From contig JABSSW010000001.1 in NCBI GenBank assembly GCA_018902385.1, positions 1,116,001-1,180,000 of the forward strand: a DNA stretch of 64,000 bases, given 5' to 3'. Both the position numbers and the translations under genes were made by a program. The notes below the pieces were generated by a model. That model worked only from the letters and a program-made list of their open reading frames with translations. It had not been told where the DNA came from and did not search any database. This DNA comes from Physcia stellaris (lineage: Eukaryota > Ascomycota > Lecanoromycetes > Caliciales > Physciaceae). Shown in pieces: positions 47,817-59,175 of the stretch. The number at the start of each line of letters is the position of its first letter. The stretch's first letter is position 1.

Positions 47817-49627
47817 ATGGCTGCCAACACCAGTTCTCATCTTCTTCAACTCACTCTATCTATCTTGATCTCTATCTTGACCAACACCTATTTTATCTTC
47901 GGAATCTTCGCCGCGTACTTGCTCTGGAACAAGTACGGTCAAGGTCTAAACACCATCCCGGGGCCGTTTCTGGCCGGTTTCTCAAATATGTAGGTCTATC
48001 TCATTTGTCTCTGAAGTATGGGACATTTCCTCAACGCGATGGATAGCTTATAGAAATGACGGAAATGCTGACCATGACCATAACAGATGGCGTCTCATCG
48101 ACGTATGGGCGGGCTCCGCACAGTGGACCGTTATTCGTCTTCACCGTGAGCTAGGCCCTCTGGTACGCACGGGACCAAATCATGTGTCGGTCTCTGATCC
48201 GCAGGCCATCAACACAATCTACGGCGTGAACCCTCGCTTCTTGAAGGTAAAGACTCCATACATAACATGGAACAAGCAGTTCGGCTAACGTTACCTACCC
48301 CAGACGGAGTTTTACCCTTCACAATCAATCTCATGGGAGAAGAGACCTCAAGCCAACCTGTTCTCTACGCTCGATGAGAAGTATCACGATGAACAGAAGA
48401 AGAAAGTGGGAGGAGCCTACAGTCTGGGGCAACTGCTCAAGATGGAGCCAGCTGTTGATTCTTGCATCCGGCTGTTCATGTCTCGTCTCTCCGCGCTTGT
48501 CGATCAGGGCGAACCTATCAATCTCGGCGAATGGCTCGAGTTTTATGCTTTTGATGTCATTGGCGAGCTTACTTTCTCCAAAAAGATGGGCTTCCTCGAG
48601 CAGGGAAAGGATGTCGACAACATGATCGGCAGTATTGAGGGTATGCTCCAGTACAATGCTCGCTGCGGCCAGGTACCCGGAATGCACAAGTTCCTCCTGG
48701 GTAACCCACTGTTCCCCATCCTCATCCCATCCATGGAGACCTGGAACATGGTAGTCGTCTTCACACTCAAGGCAATGAGTAAGTCGCGCCGTGTCCTATG
48801 CCTAACGCCGCTAAGATATCCCAGATGCGCGAGCTTCAATCAAACGTAATGAAGAACTCGATGTCTACCAAGTCGAAGATCTCGGTAATGACATGCTCTC
48901 ACTGTGGTCCAATGTCGCTCGGAACGACCCTCTAAAGATGAGCACAAGAGATATCATCGTCCATACTTCAACCAACGTGTTTGCTGGTTCAGGTACCACT
49001 TCAATTGCTCTTCGTGCCATGATCTACTACCTTTGCCGAAATCCTAAGACGATGGCAAAGCTGATCGACGAGATCGACGAGGCGGACCGTCTAGGATTAC
49101 TGAGCTACCCCATCAGCTATAAGCAGTCGAAGGACCAGATCCCGTATGTCGAAGCTGTTATGAAAGAGTCTATGCGTATTCATCCAGGCATTGGACTACT
49201 CCTCGAGCGTTATGTGCCGGACGGAGGCGCAGAGATCTGCGGACAGCACATACCTGGTGGGACTGTAGTTGGAGTGAACGCCTGGGTCACTCACCACGAT
49301 CCCATTGTGTTCCCCAATCCCGATCAATTCATCCCAGAGCGCTGGACAGATTCCTGTTTGGAGAAGAAGGCCGAGATGGAACGATCTTTCTTCGCCTTCG
49401 GAGCTGGGCCTCGTACATGCATGGGGCGTAACATCTCTTTCATAGAGATTCAGAAGGTCATCACGCAGCTCTTACGGCAGTTTGAAGTGACACTTGCTGA
49501 GCCTGAAAAGGAGTGGGATGTATCCAATATTTGGATGGTTCAACAGAAAGGCCTCATGTGCAATCTAAAGCGAAGGTGCACGAAACTGAGGGATTTGGCA
49601 ACATATCCAGTGAACTGTGAAGATTGA
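47817..49627 (+). CDS. Cytochrome P450 monooxygenase (pisatin-demethylase-like)
   Basis: This P450 resembles the pisatin demethylase-like group of fungal P450s; its substrate is unknown. Exons 47,817-47,989, 48,087-48,246, 48,304-48,778 and 48,825-49,627 give 536 residues in frame, with introns of 96, 57 and 46 bp. A membrane helix occupies about 10-38, followed by 'NTIPGPFLAGFSN'. The I-helix AGSGTTS is at about 323-329, the ExxR pair is Glu384/Arg387 in 'KESMR', and 'LERYVPDGGAEICGQHIPGG' follows. The haem loop FAFGAGPRTCMG has Cys468. All P450 hallmarks are present and the length is normal. It belongs to a different family from its divergent neighbour, so the pair is not a recent duplication. 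No polyketide synthase, peptide synthetase or terpene cyclase is nearby. Confidence 0.88.
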
Positions 49628-50170
49628 GAGTATCTAGGGGGTTACGGTAGATGTTTCGAAAGATGAAGAGCGTGGATTATTTGCAGCCTGCTCCATTCAA
49701 ACATGTATGCACCTGAGACTGCACGTGTAACTGGTACCCTCAACCAGTATTGAATTGAAATATCATTTGCAATTTATCAAGTAAAATTCAACCTCCATAT
49801 TGGGCTAGATTTTGAATCGTGGCTGACAAGCTTAGTGTTGAGGCACGAGTGAAGGAGATTGTATTCTGATTTCTGGGAGGGTTTCAAGTTTTCATTGGCG
49901 CCAGATTTCGGGCCGAAGCTTCCTAGCCGTCCGAGATGTCAATTACTAAGTACTTACCTAATCAACGTATGTTCTTGACGCGTTCCAACATGTCAGCGTT
50001 CGAAAAGTGATTCACGCCACTGGATGCTGCCTACCAATGTCGACACAATCCCAACCATGGTGACCATATCTCACTTTATAATTAAGACACCCGCTCTTCT
50101 CCAACTGACTTTCCTTCCAGTCTCCTGATGATCGTAGAAGGGAGCAGTTGCAACCCCAGCGCTCCCAGAC
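49628..50170. other. Intergenic region, no supported gene
   Basis: About 540 bp between the P450 and the WD40 gene. It should carry the 3' end of the first and the promoter of the second. I see no gene or repeat. Confidence 0.5.
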
Positions 50171-53100
50171 ATGGTGGCCAGCATGGCGGTACCTCCAGAC
50201 GTGGAGAACGAGCAACGCGAAAGCCCAAACATTACTCTCGACGCTCTAGACCAGGCTGCATCCAAGGCTGAGCAGGCAGCTCAAAGGCTCAAGGTCAGCT
50301 CTGCGACACCGTTCAATCAGCTTGCTTTCGAAGCAGAGTATCCTGGGTGGTCCTCATCAGCGCATTGCACGTCCAGCGCGAGTAGTTCACGACAAGTGTC
50401 TGTGAATGGCACATCAGCGACATTCAATCAGCTTGCTTTCGAAGCAGAGTATCCTGAATGGTCCCTATCTGCGCATTGCTCGTCCAGCGCAAGTAAATCA
50501 CGACGAGCCTCGGCCAATGGCACGTCAACACCTTTCCCAGGATCCTCTGTATTAAGCGAAAAGGATAGCATACCAGCCTCGACGGATATCAGTCCTTCGG
50601 CTCAAAATTACACGTCTTCAAGCGATCCCATCGAAGCTGTCACTATAGAGCCTGAAAAGCTCCGAAAGATGTTTTCAAAAGAGCGAGGATATACTCCATC
50701 GGATAAAAGACAAGGGTTGAAGCCGAAAAGTTCAGGGCATTCTGCAGGACTCGATGCACATACGCGTGCTGGACTGCAGGCTTTCAAAACACACCCCTCA
50801 TTTCCAAGAAACAGCGCACAACATTCGTGTCCTCCCAGTAGACCTTCCACGGCAGCAAGAAGTGACGTCCATGCTGTTGGGTTTTCAAATTCGCCAAGCT
50901 CTCTAGGAGAAACGGACACTGAGATCATCATGCAGTATTATTCAGGGGAGACGCCCCAGGCTTTGGCGCCAGAAACGAACGTCGATGGTATTTCGTCCAG
51001 CTTTACATCAGAAGATCAAGCGCAGGATGAAACGCCATGGCTAAGGCACCGAGAAGCAGTTGACTCAATAATCCAATCTTTGAACAGTCGTTATGAAGAG
51101 CTTTATCCTAACCTGAAAAATTCCGCGATTCGCCAAGAGGTTTGTTAACCCATCATAGACAGACTTAAGGCATTATAAGGCATCATGTAGCTAATCAAAC
51201 ATCAGATATTCAACGAAACAATCAACGAACTACTTCCTGATCTGCTTCATGGGAGTAATTACCCTAACAAGCGACAGGCCAAGGTGATTCGCCGTTTCGC
51301 TAAGGAATTATGGGGACAAAAATTATTCAGCATGCTGCAAATTCAAGGCGCTCAGTGACGAAGCGATCCAAGCCTCCGAAACACGTTCCTAAGAACACTA
51401 ATACGCAAGCACAAACATTCAGCACTCATACCGATGACATCTCAATGATGGGTCCTGGAATATGTAGCATACAATCACATCAAGCTAGAACCAAGCCTAC
51501 CGTGAATGCTGGATTCTCGCTTGAAAGTGTGGGGCTCTCTCCAGAGCCAAAGGTTGAGTCTGAAGTGTTGCTTAGGCCTTATTCACGAAGTCCACTTTCT
51601 CACTCCCATGATCAGCAGACAACTACGACCAAGGACGCAGTGGATAATTTATCAAGGTCTGAGGACACTGGCTTGTCTCCACCGGGGTCTGTATTGGAGT
51701 CTCCATCCAACGAATTGATCTTAAATGATGGTGATCTCAAAGCAACTATGTTGTCCAAAGTTCGATTGTCATCCGCTTTTGATAACATGACTATCAAGCA
51801 GGAATCATATGATGAGGACATTCAGCACAGCATAGAAGAGGCAAAGGAAGAATTAATTGTACCGGGAGTCAAGAAAATATCGGGACTTTCCTTATCGAGA
51901 ATTCCTGGTAGAGCTAAGAAGTCCCCCTTGATTGGGGTGAACAGTTGTGGAAAATCTTCAAGAAATTCCAGCAAATACCAGATTGATGCCCAAGATTACA
52001 CAAAGTCAGCTGGAAAGTGCTTGAATTCAACCGGCCCAGACAAAGATTCACTTTGTGAATTGCAGTCAGGACCAAAACAGACTAAGGTCACTCACCCCCA
52101 AATTTCTGACGTTTTACTCAACACAAAGGAAGTACTGAAGCCCACCATCAAAATAGAATGGCCTTCTGCCGTTATGTCAAGGTCGCATCCGATACTGATT
52201 GAATCTGATAATGATAAAATACCTACTTTCTCTGCGCCTTCAAAGGTTCTCGGCCGTCGCGCAAAGTTCGACCTTCCAGTCACATCGTCGAAGTTGGTTC
52301 ACTCCTCAAAACCAAAGCCTTCAAAGACTGAGACATTTCAAACACCGACACCCCGAAGGTTAACGACACCAGATCTTATCTCTCCCTCGAAGGTCTTCAA
52401 GCAACAAGGTCATTCGAGCGTTGATCCGACTCTGGAACAAGTTTTCGCAACCTTGAATCTCTGTGAGAGCCAAGCACACCGGCCCTACAAGTGTGGCGCC
52501 AATCTTGTTGCAAATGAGCTCGATGCGCCAGGAGTAATTAAGCATGTTGACTTTTCGATTGCGGAGTGCCGAGAACTTCTGAGCGTTATTTGCGATCCAC
52601 AAGGCTCTGAAAAGTGCAATTCCGTCAAGACTCACCTCACTTGTCCTAAAAGCCAGCTAAGCAACGCAGTCGCAAATCTAAGCTCCGCCGATATCTTCGA
52701 CGTCGCGCATCGCGCTCCTGCCACATCCAAACTGCTAGCGCTAAGAAAAGAAAAGTCAATACGTCGATTTCTGCAGAGCCTGAAGCAAGGTGCTGATCTT
52801 GACGTCCCTTCGGTCACGCGGGTTGAGGCTTCAAGATACGATCCTAACGTTGGCATCGAAACCGCGACACTTTTACGCCGACGTGCGTTTGGATTACACA
52901 ATGAATATCACACAAATCGACAACTACGGCATACAGTACAGAAACACATCAGTCTTCAAAGATCTTGGAAGGGAGCTTCTGGTGATATTGTAGCGGCAGC
53001 CTGGCATCCAAATTCCCAGACTTACGCTGTGGGAGCCACGGCTACATCCAATCCAGAAGATCTTCAGTACAATCGACCCAATAATCTGCTCTACGGAGAT

Positions 53101-54969
53101 CCAAACCACAACACTCTTCACGAACTTTCAAATCATCATATAGACAGACCCAAACCAGATACTATCGCCGATGGACCAAATGCCTCCGAAGCTGTGTACG
53201 AAGCTTGCGACCCGAAAGTATACAAGACCGTTTCAGCCATCCAGTTTTCGCCCGAGGGACATCGCATGTTCACAGCAAGCCATGATCGGACTATCAAGAT
53301 TTGGGATTTACCAGCTCACGGATTACCCGTCTGCACTAATACACTAGTTCATAGTGCGAGACTAACACAGTTAGATATCTCCCCACGGTTTCCCCAGACC
53401 TTTGCCGTTGGATGTCAAGATACCAGTGATTCCATACACGTTTACACCCAAGCAACCCTCCAGTCGCCTTACCAATCCATTAGACTTGGGTCCACAAAGG
53501 CCAAGTTGAAGCCTCTGCACGGAATATATCCAGAATGCTTGCGCTGGGGGAATACTTCAATGACAGAGAACCTGTTGCTGGCAGGCTTTGCGAGGTGGGG
53601 CGACCTACCTGATAACGATCCAGGACGAGATGGAGAGTTGTGTGTCTGGGATATTGAGACTAGTCAAACTGTCAAAAAGACACCATCGTCGCAGAGCGTC
53701 ACCACTGCGTCATTCCATCCGTTTCTCGATGCCTTTGCGACAGGGGGTGCGCCTGGGAATCGCTTGACCCATAGATATACCACTCGAACAGTCATTCGCA
53801 CTTGGGATATGCGGAGTAGTGGATGTAAAATGGAGTTTGAGTGTCCGGCTTTGGACATGCAGGACTTGGTTTTTCACCCACAGAACAAGGACATCGTAGC
53901 TGTTGGATGCACCGATGGAACCGTGTATATATGGGATGCTCGGAAGCCGGATTACATCCTGCATAGGCTGCAGCATGGGCTACCAATAACTGATTGGGAT
54001 CACAAGTATGGCAATCCTCCTATGAGCCGCGAGCAAGGCGACGCGGGAGTGACTATGGCGTTGTGGGGTACCGGCAGAAATGACCTGTATACTGGGGCGA
54101 CGGATGGCGTGGTCAAATACTGGGACGTGAATCGAGCTCCGGAAGATGCCTTGATCAAGGATATCGCTCAGCTCCAGGCTGGCGTATCCTGCGGCTCCTT
54201 CTCGCCAGATGGCGCCTCCCTGTTGGTTGGTGACTCGACGGGCGGTGTTCATCTTCTTGCTTCTGGACCAGGATATCTCACTGAGGAGGAACGGAAGTTT
54301 GGAAAGGGCCCAATTGGATACATCCCGGCACCACGTGATGACCCGTCACCTTCGGAGCACGAAACAGGTCCAGGTCAAGGACAGCTTGCGGCTCAGGATT
54401 TACTCACCAGCGAGCAATTGACGATGCATTCCATCTTTGGTGTGGGGCAGGGACCCGCGTATGCTGGCCCGTATGCCGCCTACGCTCATGACGTTGGGCC
54501 ACCAAGCAAAGCTCGCTTGTTGAAGGAGATCGAAGAGCAACAACCAGTCTCGCGAAAAGACGGCCACGTACGCGACAACGCGGCTGCACGCAACATCCGA
54601 GCTACAATTGCAAGACGGCGTTATCAGCTTAGTCTACCCCGTGAGAGTGAGAAAGCTAAAGCAGACGCAAGCGCCCACAAGACCCCAAAATCGAAGAAGC
54701 GTAAACGGAGCAGGAGGTCACGAGATGGTCCTCTCCCGAAGAAGGCCAAACTTCTGGACATGATAGACTTGACAGGTGATGACGAGGATGAGGAAGCGAT
54801 CACTGATGAAGTGGCCGTGAAGACGGAAAATGCGGAGGATGTGCCGACGTACTCGTGTAGGGCGTTCCGCTACGAAGATGTGTTGGATAGGGAGATACTG
54901 GAAGAAGACCACTGGTTTCCGTACATGGATCTGGAGATCTTCGCGGAACTGTCTCTTGATGCTGCTTGA
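50171..54969 (+). CDS. Large fungal WD40 protein with NLS and SUMO-interacting motif
   Basis: I join three exons, 50,171-51,139, 51,206-51,283 and 51,331-54,969, into one protein of 1,561 residues. Both introns (66 and 47 bp) have GT-AG ends, branch-like GCTAAT or GCTAAG sequences, and keep the frame. The N-terminal region is Ser-rich and holds two copies of a 37-residue repeat (about 48-121). A long disordered region follows. WD40 repeats occupy about 880-1,320, with 'AASHDRTIKIWDL'-type strands and closing WD pairs such as 'LCVWD', 'RTWDMR', 'VYIWDARKP' and 'VKYWDVNR'. The C-terminus has a basic nuclear localisation region (KKRKRSRRSRD, PKKAKL) and 'MIDLTGDDEDEE' at about 1,493-1,504, a textbook SUMO-interacting motif. 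I recognise the WD40 half as a conserved fungal family with no firm function. A nuclear scaffold is the best guess. The start could also be the Met at 50,183. Confidence 0.75.
50312..50533 (+). repeat. In-frame 111-bp tandem duplication in the WD40 gene
   Basis: Two units of 111 bp (50,312-50,422 and 50,423-50,533) encode 37-residue copies beginning 'FNQLAFEAEYP'. The first 12 codons are nearly identical at DNA level and the rest has drifted, which suggests selection on the first half or a partial conversion. Confidence 0.9.
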
Positions 54970-55778
54970 CTGATTGTACGAATGTGGGGATGATGCTGTC
55001 AAAGCTGTAGAGCACTGGCTCTTCTGCAATACTACCAATAATATCCATCTTGTAAGCCATTAGCGCTATATCGAACATCAATTGTTGTATTTATGGGTAC
55101 CTAATTTTTACCAGCGACCGGCTCTCTACCTAGTCCTCGAGTTTTCCACACGCTTCTTGCATTCTCCTCTCGCTCATCCAGAGAGCATAGCCCTAGTAGG
55201 CCGAATTTCGAATTAGGGTTACAGCTGGCTTTCACATGCCAAGCAAGATCAATTGGACGCGAGCCCAGACAGTGAGAATGAGATTTGGTTTGGGGTTATC
55301 ACTGCTGACAAGTAGAATTTCAGAGCTACACTGTCCTCGAGGGGACACTATCCTAGAATAAGATATATATCGGCGCCGATGCCCAAGACGGGTAGGAGTG
55401 CCGCAAGCCCGAGCGGCGGGCAGCTTCAGCACATGGCGATGACGCGAGGCAGAAAACGAACCGAGGTTGGCGCGTACAGGCACAAGCTCGTCAGTGAAGG
55501 TGAGGAGGCTTCTTGCCTTGCAACAACCCCCAAGACACTCTCTAACGGCTTGACACCTGCTGGTCCCGAAGGTGAATTCACCTCTCTCTTCAGCCTTGAA
55601 TCGTATGCCTGACTCAGCTTCCATATACTCATCGTTCCCGAGTACCATCACTTGCTAATCTATGTATGAGGTGCAGATGCTTAATCTACCTTAAGGATCC
55701 TTTTAATCCATCACCTCCTCTTAGTTGTCAATCCAAGGTCACCTATTAGATTTCACCCGTACCTTGATATTCTCCACC
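54970..55778. other. Intergenic region, no supported gene
   Basis: About 800 bp. Open frames on both strands at 55,232-55,651 lack recognisable domains. The right part should be promoter and leader of the acyl-CoA synthetase gene. Confidence 0.5.
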
Positions 55779-57939
55779 ATGGCCTTTCTTGTACAGGCGA
55801 AGGAATATCACGCACTTCCCCCAAATGGGTCACCCTACGCTCTCCCTCTTCCCAACTCGGAAAAGCCAGGCCGCACTGCAGTCTATAGGCACTGGAGAGC
55901 TCAAGACAATCTTCTAAAAACCCTCGATCCCGAGATCACGACGGCTCATCACATGTTCGAAGATGCGGCTAACCGCTGTCCAACCAACAAATGTTTAGGA
56001 TACCGCCCCTATGACCCAAACAGAAGGGAGTTCGGCCCCTACCTATGGATGGACTATGCTACTGTCCAGAGAAGACGAGCGAATCTTGGAGTGGGGATCG
56101 TTGAGGCAAACAGGCAGGCTGGAGTCGCAGCCCGGAAATATGGTGTCGGCTTGTGGTGTCAGAACAGACCAGAATGGCAATTGACAGGTACCGAGATCGC
56201 CTAGCGAGAAGAGCTCACGACTAATCACTTTAGACCTTGCCTGCATGTCCCAAGCGCTGTACACTGTCTCCTTGTACGACACATTGGGCCCTTCGGCAAC
56301 AGAATACATTTTGAACCACGCAGAATTACCCTGCGTTGCCACATCGTTACCTCATATCCCTACCCTTCTCAAGATGAAATCAAGGCTACCGCATCTGAAA
56401 ATAATCATATCGCTAGACCCTCTAGACGAAGACGACCGATCAGGACTTTCGAAGCATGCCATACTCACCGCGATGGCCGCTGATCTGGATGTTCGCATCT
56501 ATTCGATACAGCAGGTGGAAAGCCTAGGAGAAGCCTTAGGTAGCCCAGTCTACCATGTCCCCAGCCCATCCGATATTATTACGATCAATTACACATCCGG
56601 CACCACCGGCCCACCCAAAGGGGTAGTACTTAGCCATTCAGCTGCCGTCGCAGGGACTTCAAGCGCGCTGGGAGCGCTTGGCCAGGGTCATAACGATGTC
56701 CTAATATCCTACCTCCCTCTTGCTCACATTTACGGTCGTTTAATTGAACATTGTTCGCTGTGGGCTGGAGCGGCAACCGGTTATTTCCACGGCGATATTC
56801 TAGCTCTTGTCGATGATCTCAAACTCCTCCGACCTACAGTCTTTCTTTCCGTACCTCGACTCTACAATAGATTCAGTGGAGCAATTCGTGGAGCGACTAC
56901 CTCCCAAGCTGGCGTCAAGGGGGCGCTTGCTCGACACATTGTATCCACCAAACTGGCAGCCTTCAAAGACCCAGAATCCCCCAATGCAACCAACAAGCAT
57001 GCATTTTACGACCGAATCTGGGGTCGTAAAGTCGGAGCTGCTCTTGGACTGGACAGAGCGAAAACTATGATCTCTGGTTCTGCACCTCTAGACCCAAGCT
57101 TACAAAACTTCTTCCGTGCAGTCCTGGGCAACAATTTCATTCAAGGCTACGGACTGACGGAAACTTACGCCCAAGGACTTGCCCAAGTAGTAAGCGACCT
57201 GTCCGTCGGCAACTGCGGCGCCCCCGTCCCGACCGCAGAGGTCTGCCTAGCCAGCGTTCCAGACATGGAGTATCTCATCACGGACCAGCCCCAGCCGAGA
57301 GGCGAGCTGTTGATGAGGGGCAACACACTGTTTTCAGGCTACTTCAAGAACGACGAGGAGACGAAGAAAGCCGTTTTACCAGACGGATGGTTCCGCACTG
57401 GTGACATTGCGACTGTCGACGCTCGCGGGCGCTTCCGCATCATAGATCGTGTGAAGAACGTCCTGAAGCTGGCTCAAGGCGAGTACATCTCCCCCGAGCG
57501 CATTGAGAACGTCTATCTCGCGCACCTGAGCTTCCTATCCCAAGCCTTCGTGCACGGAGACTCGATACAGACCTTCCTGGTCGCCATCTTCGGCGTCATA
57601 CCCGAGACATTCGCGCCCTTCGCCAGCAAAGTCCTCGGCAAGCCCATCGCGGCGACGGATCTGCAGGCCGTTGAAGCGGCCTGTAAGAATTCGAAGGTCA
57701 GAGCTGCCGTGGTAAAGGAGCTTGATAGGGTTGGAAGGAAGAATAGCTTTGCTGGGTTTGAGCGCGTGAGGAATGTCTATCTTTATCTGGAGCCGTTCAC
57801 GATCGAGAATGAGCTTGTGACGCCGACCATGAAGCTCAAACGATCACAGGCGGCGAGGAAGTATAGAGCGGAGCTGGACGAGCTGTATAGAGAAGCGTTA
57901 GTCGCGGAGGAAAAGGCTGGGCCGAAGGCACGGCTGTGA
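55779..57939 (+). CDS. Long-chain acyl-CoA synthetase, probably peroxisomal
   Basis: The enzyme activates fatty acids to acyl-CoA through an acyl-adenylate. Exons 55,779-56,187 and 56,234-57,939 join through a 46-bp intron in frame and give 704 residues, normal for the family. The start at 55,779 lies in a strong context (CACCATGG). The adenylate-forming motif YTSGTTGPPKG is at about 256-266, 'GYGLTET' and 'DGWFRTGDIATVD' follow, and 'RVKNVLKLAQGEYISPERIE' matches the fatty-acyl-CoA synthetase signature with conserved Gly and Glu. The protein ends KAGPKARL; the last three residues, ARL, fit the type 1 peroxisomal targeting consensus. I therefore infer a role like yeast Faa2, feeding beta-oxidation. 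There is no N-terminal signal peptide. The gene is well separated from its neighbours. Confidence 0.9.
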
Positions 57940-58262
57940 GATTCCATGACCTGATAGAAAGGATGGGATGTTATCTTTGCTACTAGAGGAGAACGAGATA
58001 CACGGCTCTCAGTACGAGATTGATTGGAGAGTTGGGGGATTTTTGAGGCCAGCAGTGGTGTGCGGGAAGGCCATTTTGTTTCAGTAAGACTATTATTAAA
58101 AAAAGAGAGCATGGTAATATTAATCTGTGATTTATCTTGACAGCACCAGTGTCGGGAGTCCGTCGCAAAAGCTTGCAGATGTACATATCACATCCGCTCC
58201 ACCTCTTTCCGTGGGTTCGGGATCCGCATATCTTGCTTCGGTACTTAGCCTACCTAAGGTAC
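57940..58262. other. Short intergenic region between convergent genes
   Basis: About 320 bp with the 3' ends of both flanking genes. It holds a small palindromic cluster around 58,239-58,272 (repeats of 'ggtacttag' and 'ctaaggtac' type), common in ascomycete intergenic DNA. No gene is visible. Confidence 0.5.
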
Positions 58263-59117
58263 TTAGCTAAGGAATGCTCTGACCACCTCACCAAAGCACG
58301 CCGGCTTGGCAAACAGTCTAGTCGCCATGGCTCGCCCCGCACCGCTCGTGAACGGATCTCCACGATCCAGCGAATACGGCTGTTGTAATGTCCAGTCTCC
58401 ACCGAACAGCCGCTGGACCCCGATCATCTGATTCTGCTCGTCTCCAGGCAACTGGCCGTACTCATACCCATACTCGGGCATTACGGTGCGGATCTCGCCG
58501 GTGTCATCGTGTGGTTCGAAGTCGAATGCGATCCAGATACTCCTATCCACCGCATTGAGTATGACGTAGAACCCCGTGTCGTCTGTGTCAGGATCGTTGG
58601 GCAGCTGGTGATGCAGTCTTCCGAGTCCGAAACCGTAGTTCAGGTCCGAGAGGGTGTCGGTGCCGTATTGCTTCGCGGTATACTTGGACATGCCGGGATA
58701 GATTTTGGAATCGTCCCGGTTTGGCGTTTGGGATACCCCAGCGAAGAGTTCGGGGTCGTGTTTTTGTCCGCTGATAGCGCTCCAATCTTGCTGGATCTCG
58801 AGATCGCAGCTGTGGATGAAGTATCGCACTCCAGCGTGCGATCCGATGGGGATAAGATCTGGCAGCTTGTCCCAGGGTTGACTCTGCGTCGCGTTCAGGA
58901 AATTTTCAGTCTCGCCGGGGTTCGCGGTGTCTACTGTGGCTAGGAAGTCTAGGTATTCTCTGCTTTGCATTTTTGGCGGTGCTGGCTTTCTTGTGGCGCG
59001 CAAGGTCTCAAGCTTCTGCTTGATCTGCTTGGTTTCTTGTTGTTTCCCTTCCATTGATGAACTGCGGATGCGAAGGAGATTGCCGTAGCCTAAGGAAGAT
59101 GATGCAGTCGGTTCCAT
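58263..59117 (-). CDS. Uncharacterised soluble protein with acidic repeats-poor core
   Basis: An open frame without introns gives 284 residues from the Met at 59,117. I do not recognise a family. The first 60 residues include a lysine-rich helix ('KQQETKQIKQKLETLRATRK'). The core has 'YLDFLATVDTANPGE', 'IPIGSHAGVRYFIHSCDLE', 'YGFGLGRLHHQLPNDPDTDD' and 'SIWIAFDFEPHDD', and ends with 'RLFAKPACFGEVVRAFLS'. It has no signal peptide or membrane segment, so it is probably a cytosolic protein. The frame continues upstream to 59,231 without an ATG and there encodes another copy of the 'GY.NLLRIR' segment seen near the start, so an upstream exon or an alternative start is possible. The downstream neighbour converges with it. 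Confidence 0.6.
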   Translation of the reverse strand: MEPTASSSLGYGNLLRIRSSSMEGKQQETKQIKQKLETLRATRKPAPPKMQSREYLDFLATVDTANPGETENFLNATQSQPWDKLPDLIPIGSHAGVRYFIHSCDLEIQQDWSAISGQKHDPELFAGVSQTPNRDDSKIYPGMSKYTAKQYGTDTLSDLNYGFGLGRLHHQLPNDPDTDDTGFYVILNAVDRSIWIAFDFEPHDDTGEIRTVMPEYGYEYGQLPGDEQNQMIGVQRLFGGDWTLQQPYSLDRGDPFTSGAGRAMATRLFAKPACFGEVVRAFLS

Positions 59118-59175
59118 TGGTAAAGTGCGGATGCGGAGTAGATTGGTGTAGCCAAAGGAAGACCACGCAGTCAAT
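59045..59175. repeat. Imperfect tandem repeat of about 63 bp
   Basis: Two similar units lie side by side, each containing a 'gcggatgcg' block, a 'gagattg/gtagattg' block and 'agccaaaggaag' or 'agcctaaggaag'. On the minus strand each encodes a 'SSxGYxNLLRIR' segment. The unit length is a multiple of three, so the duplication is in frame with the unknown protein at 58,263-59,117. Confidence 0.7.

Noticed and set aside
44908-49627. Secondary-metabolite gene cluster
   Set aside because: Only two P450s are present; no backbone enzyme, transporter or pathway regulator adjoins them.
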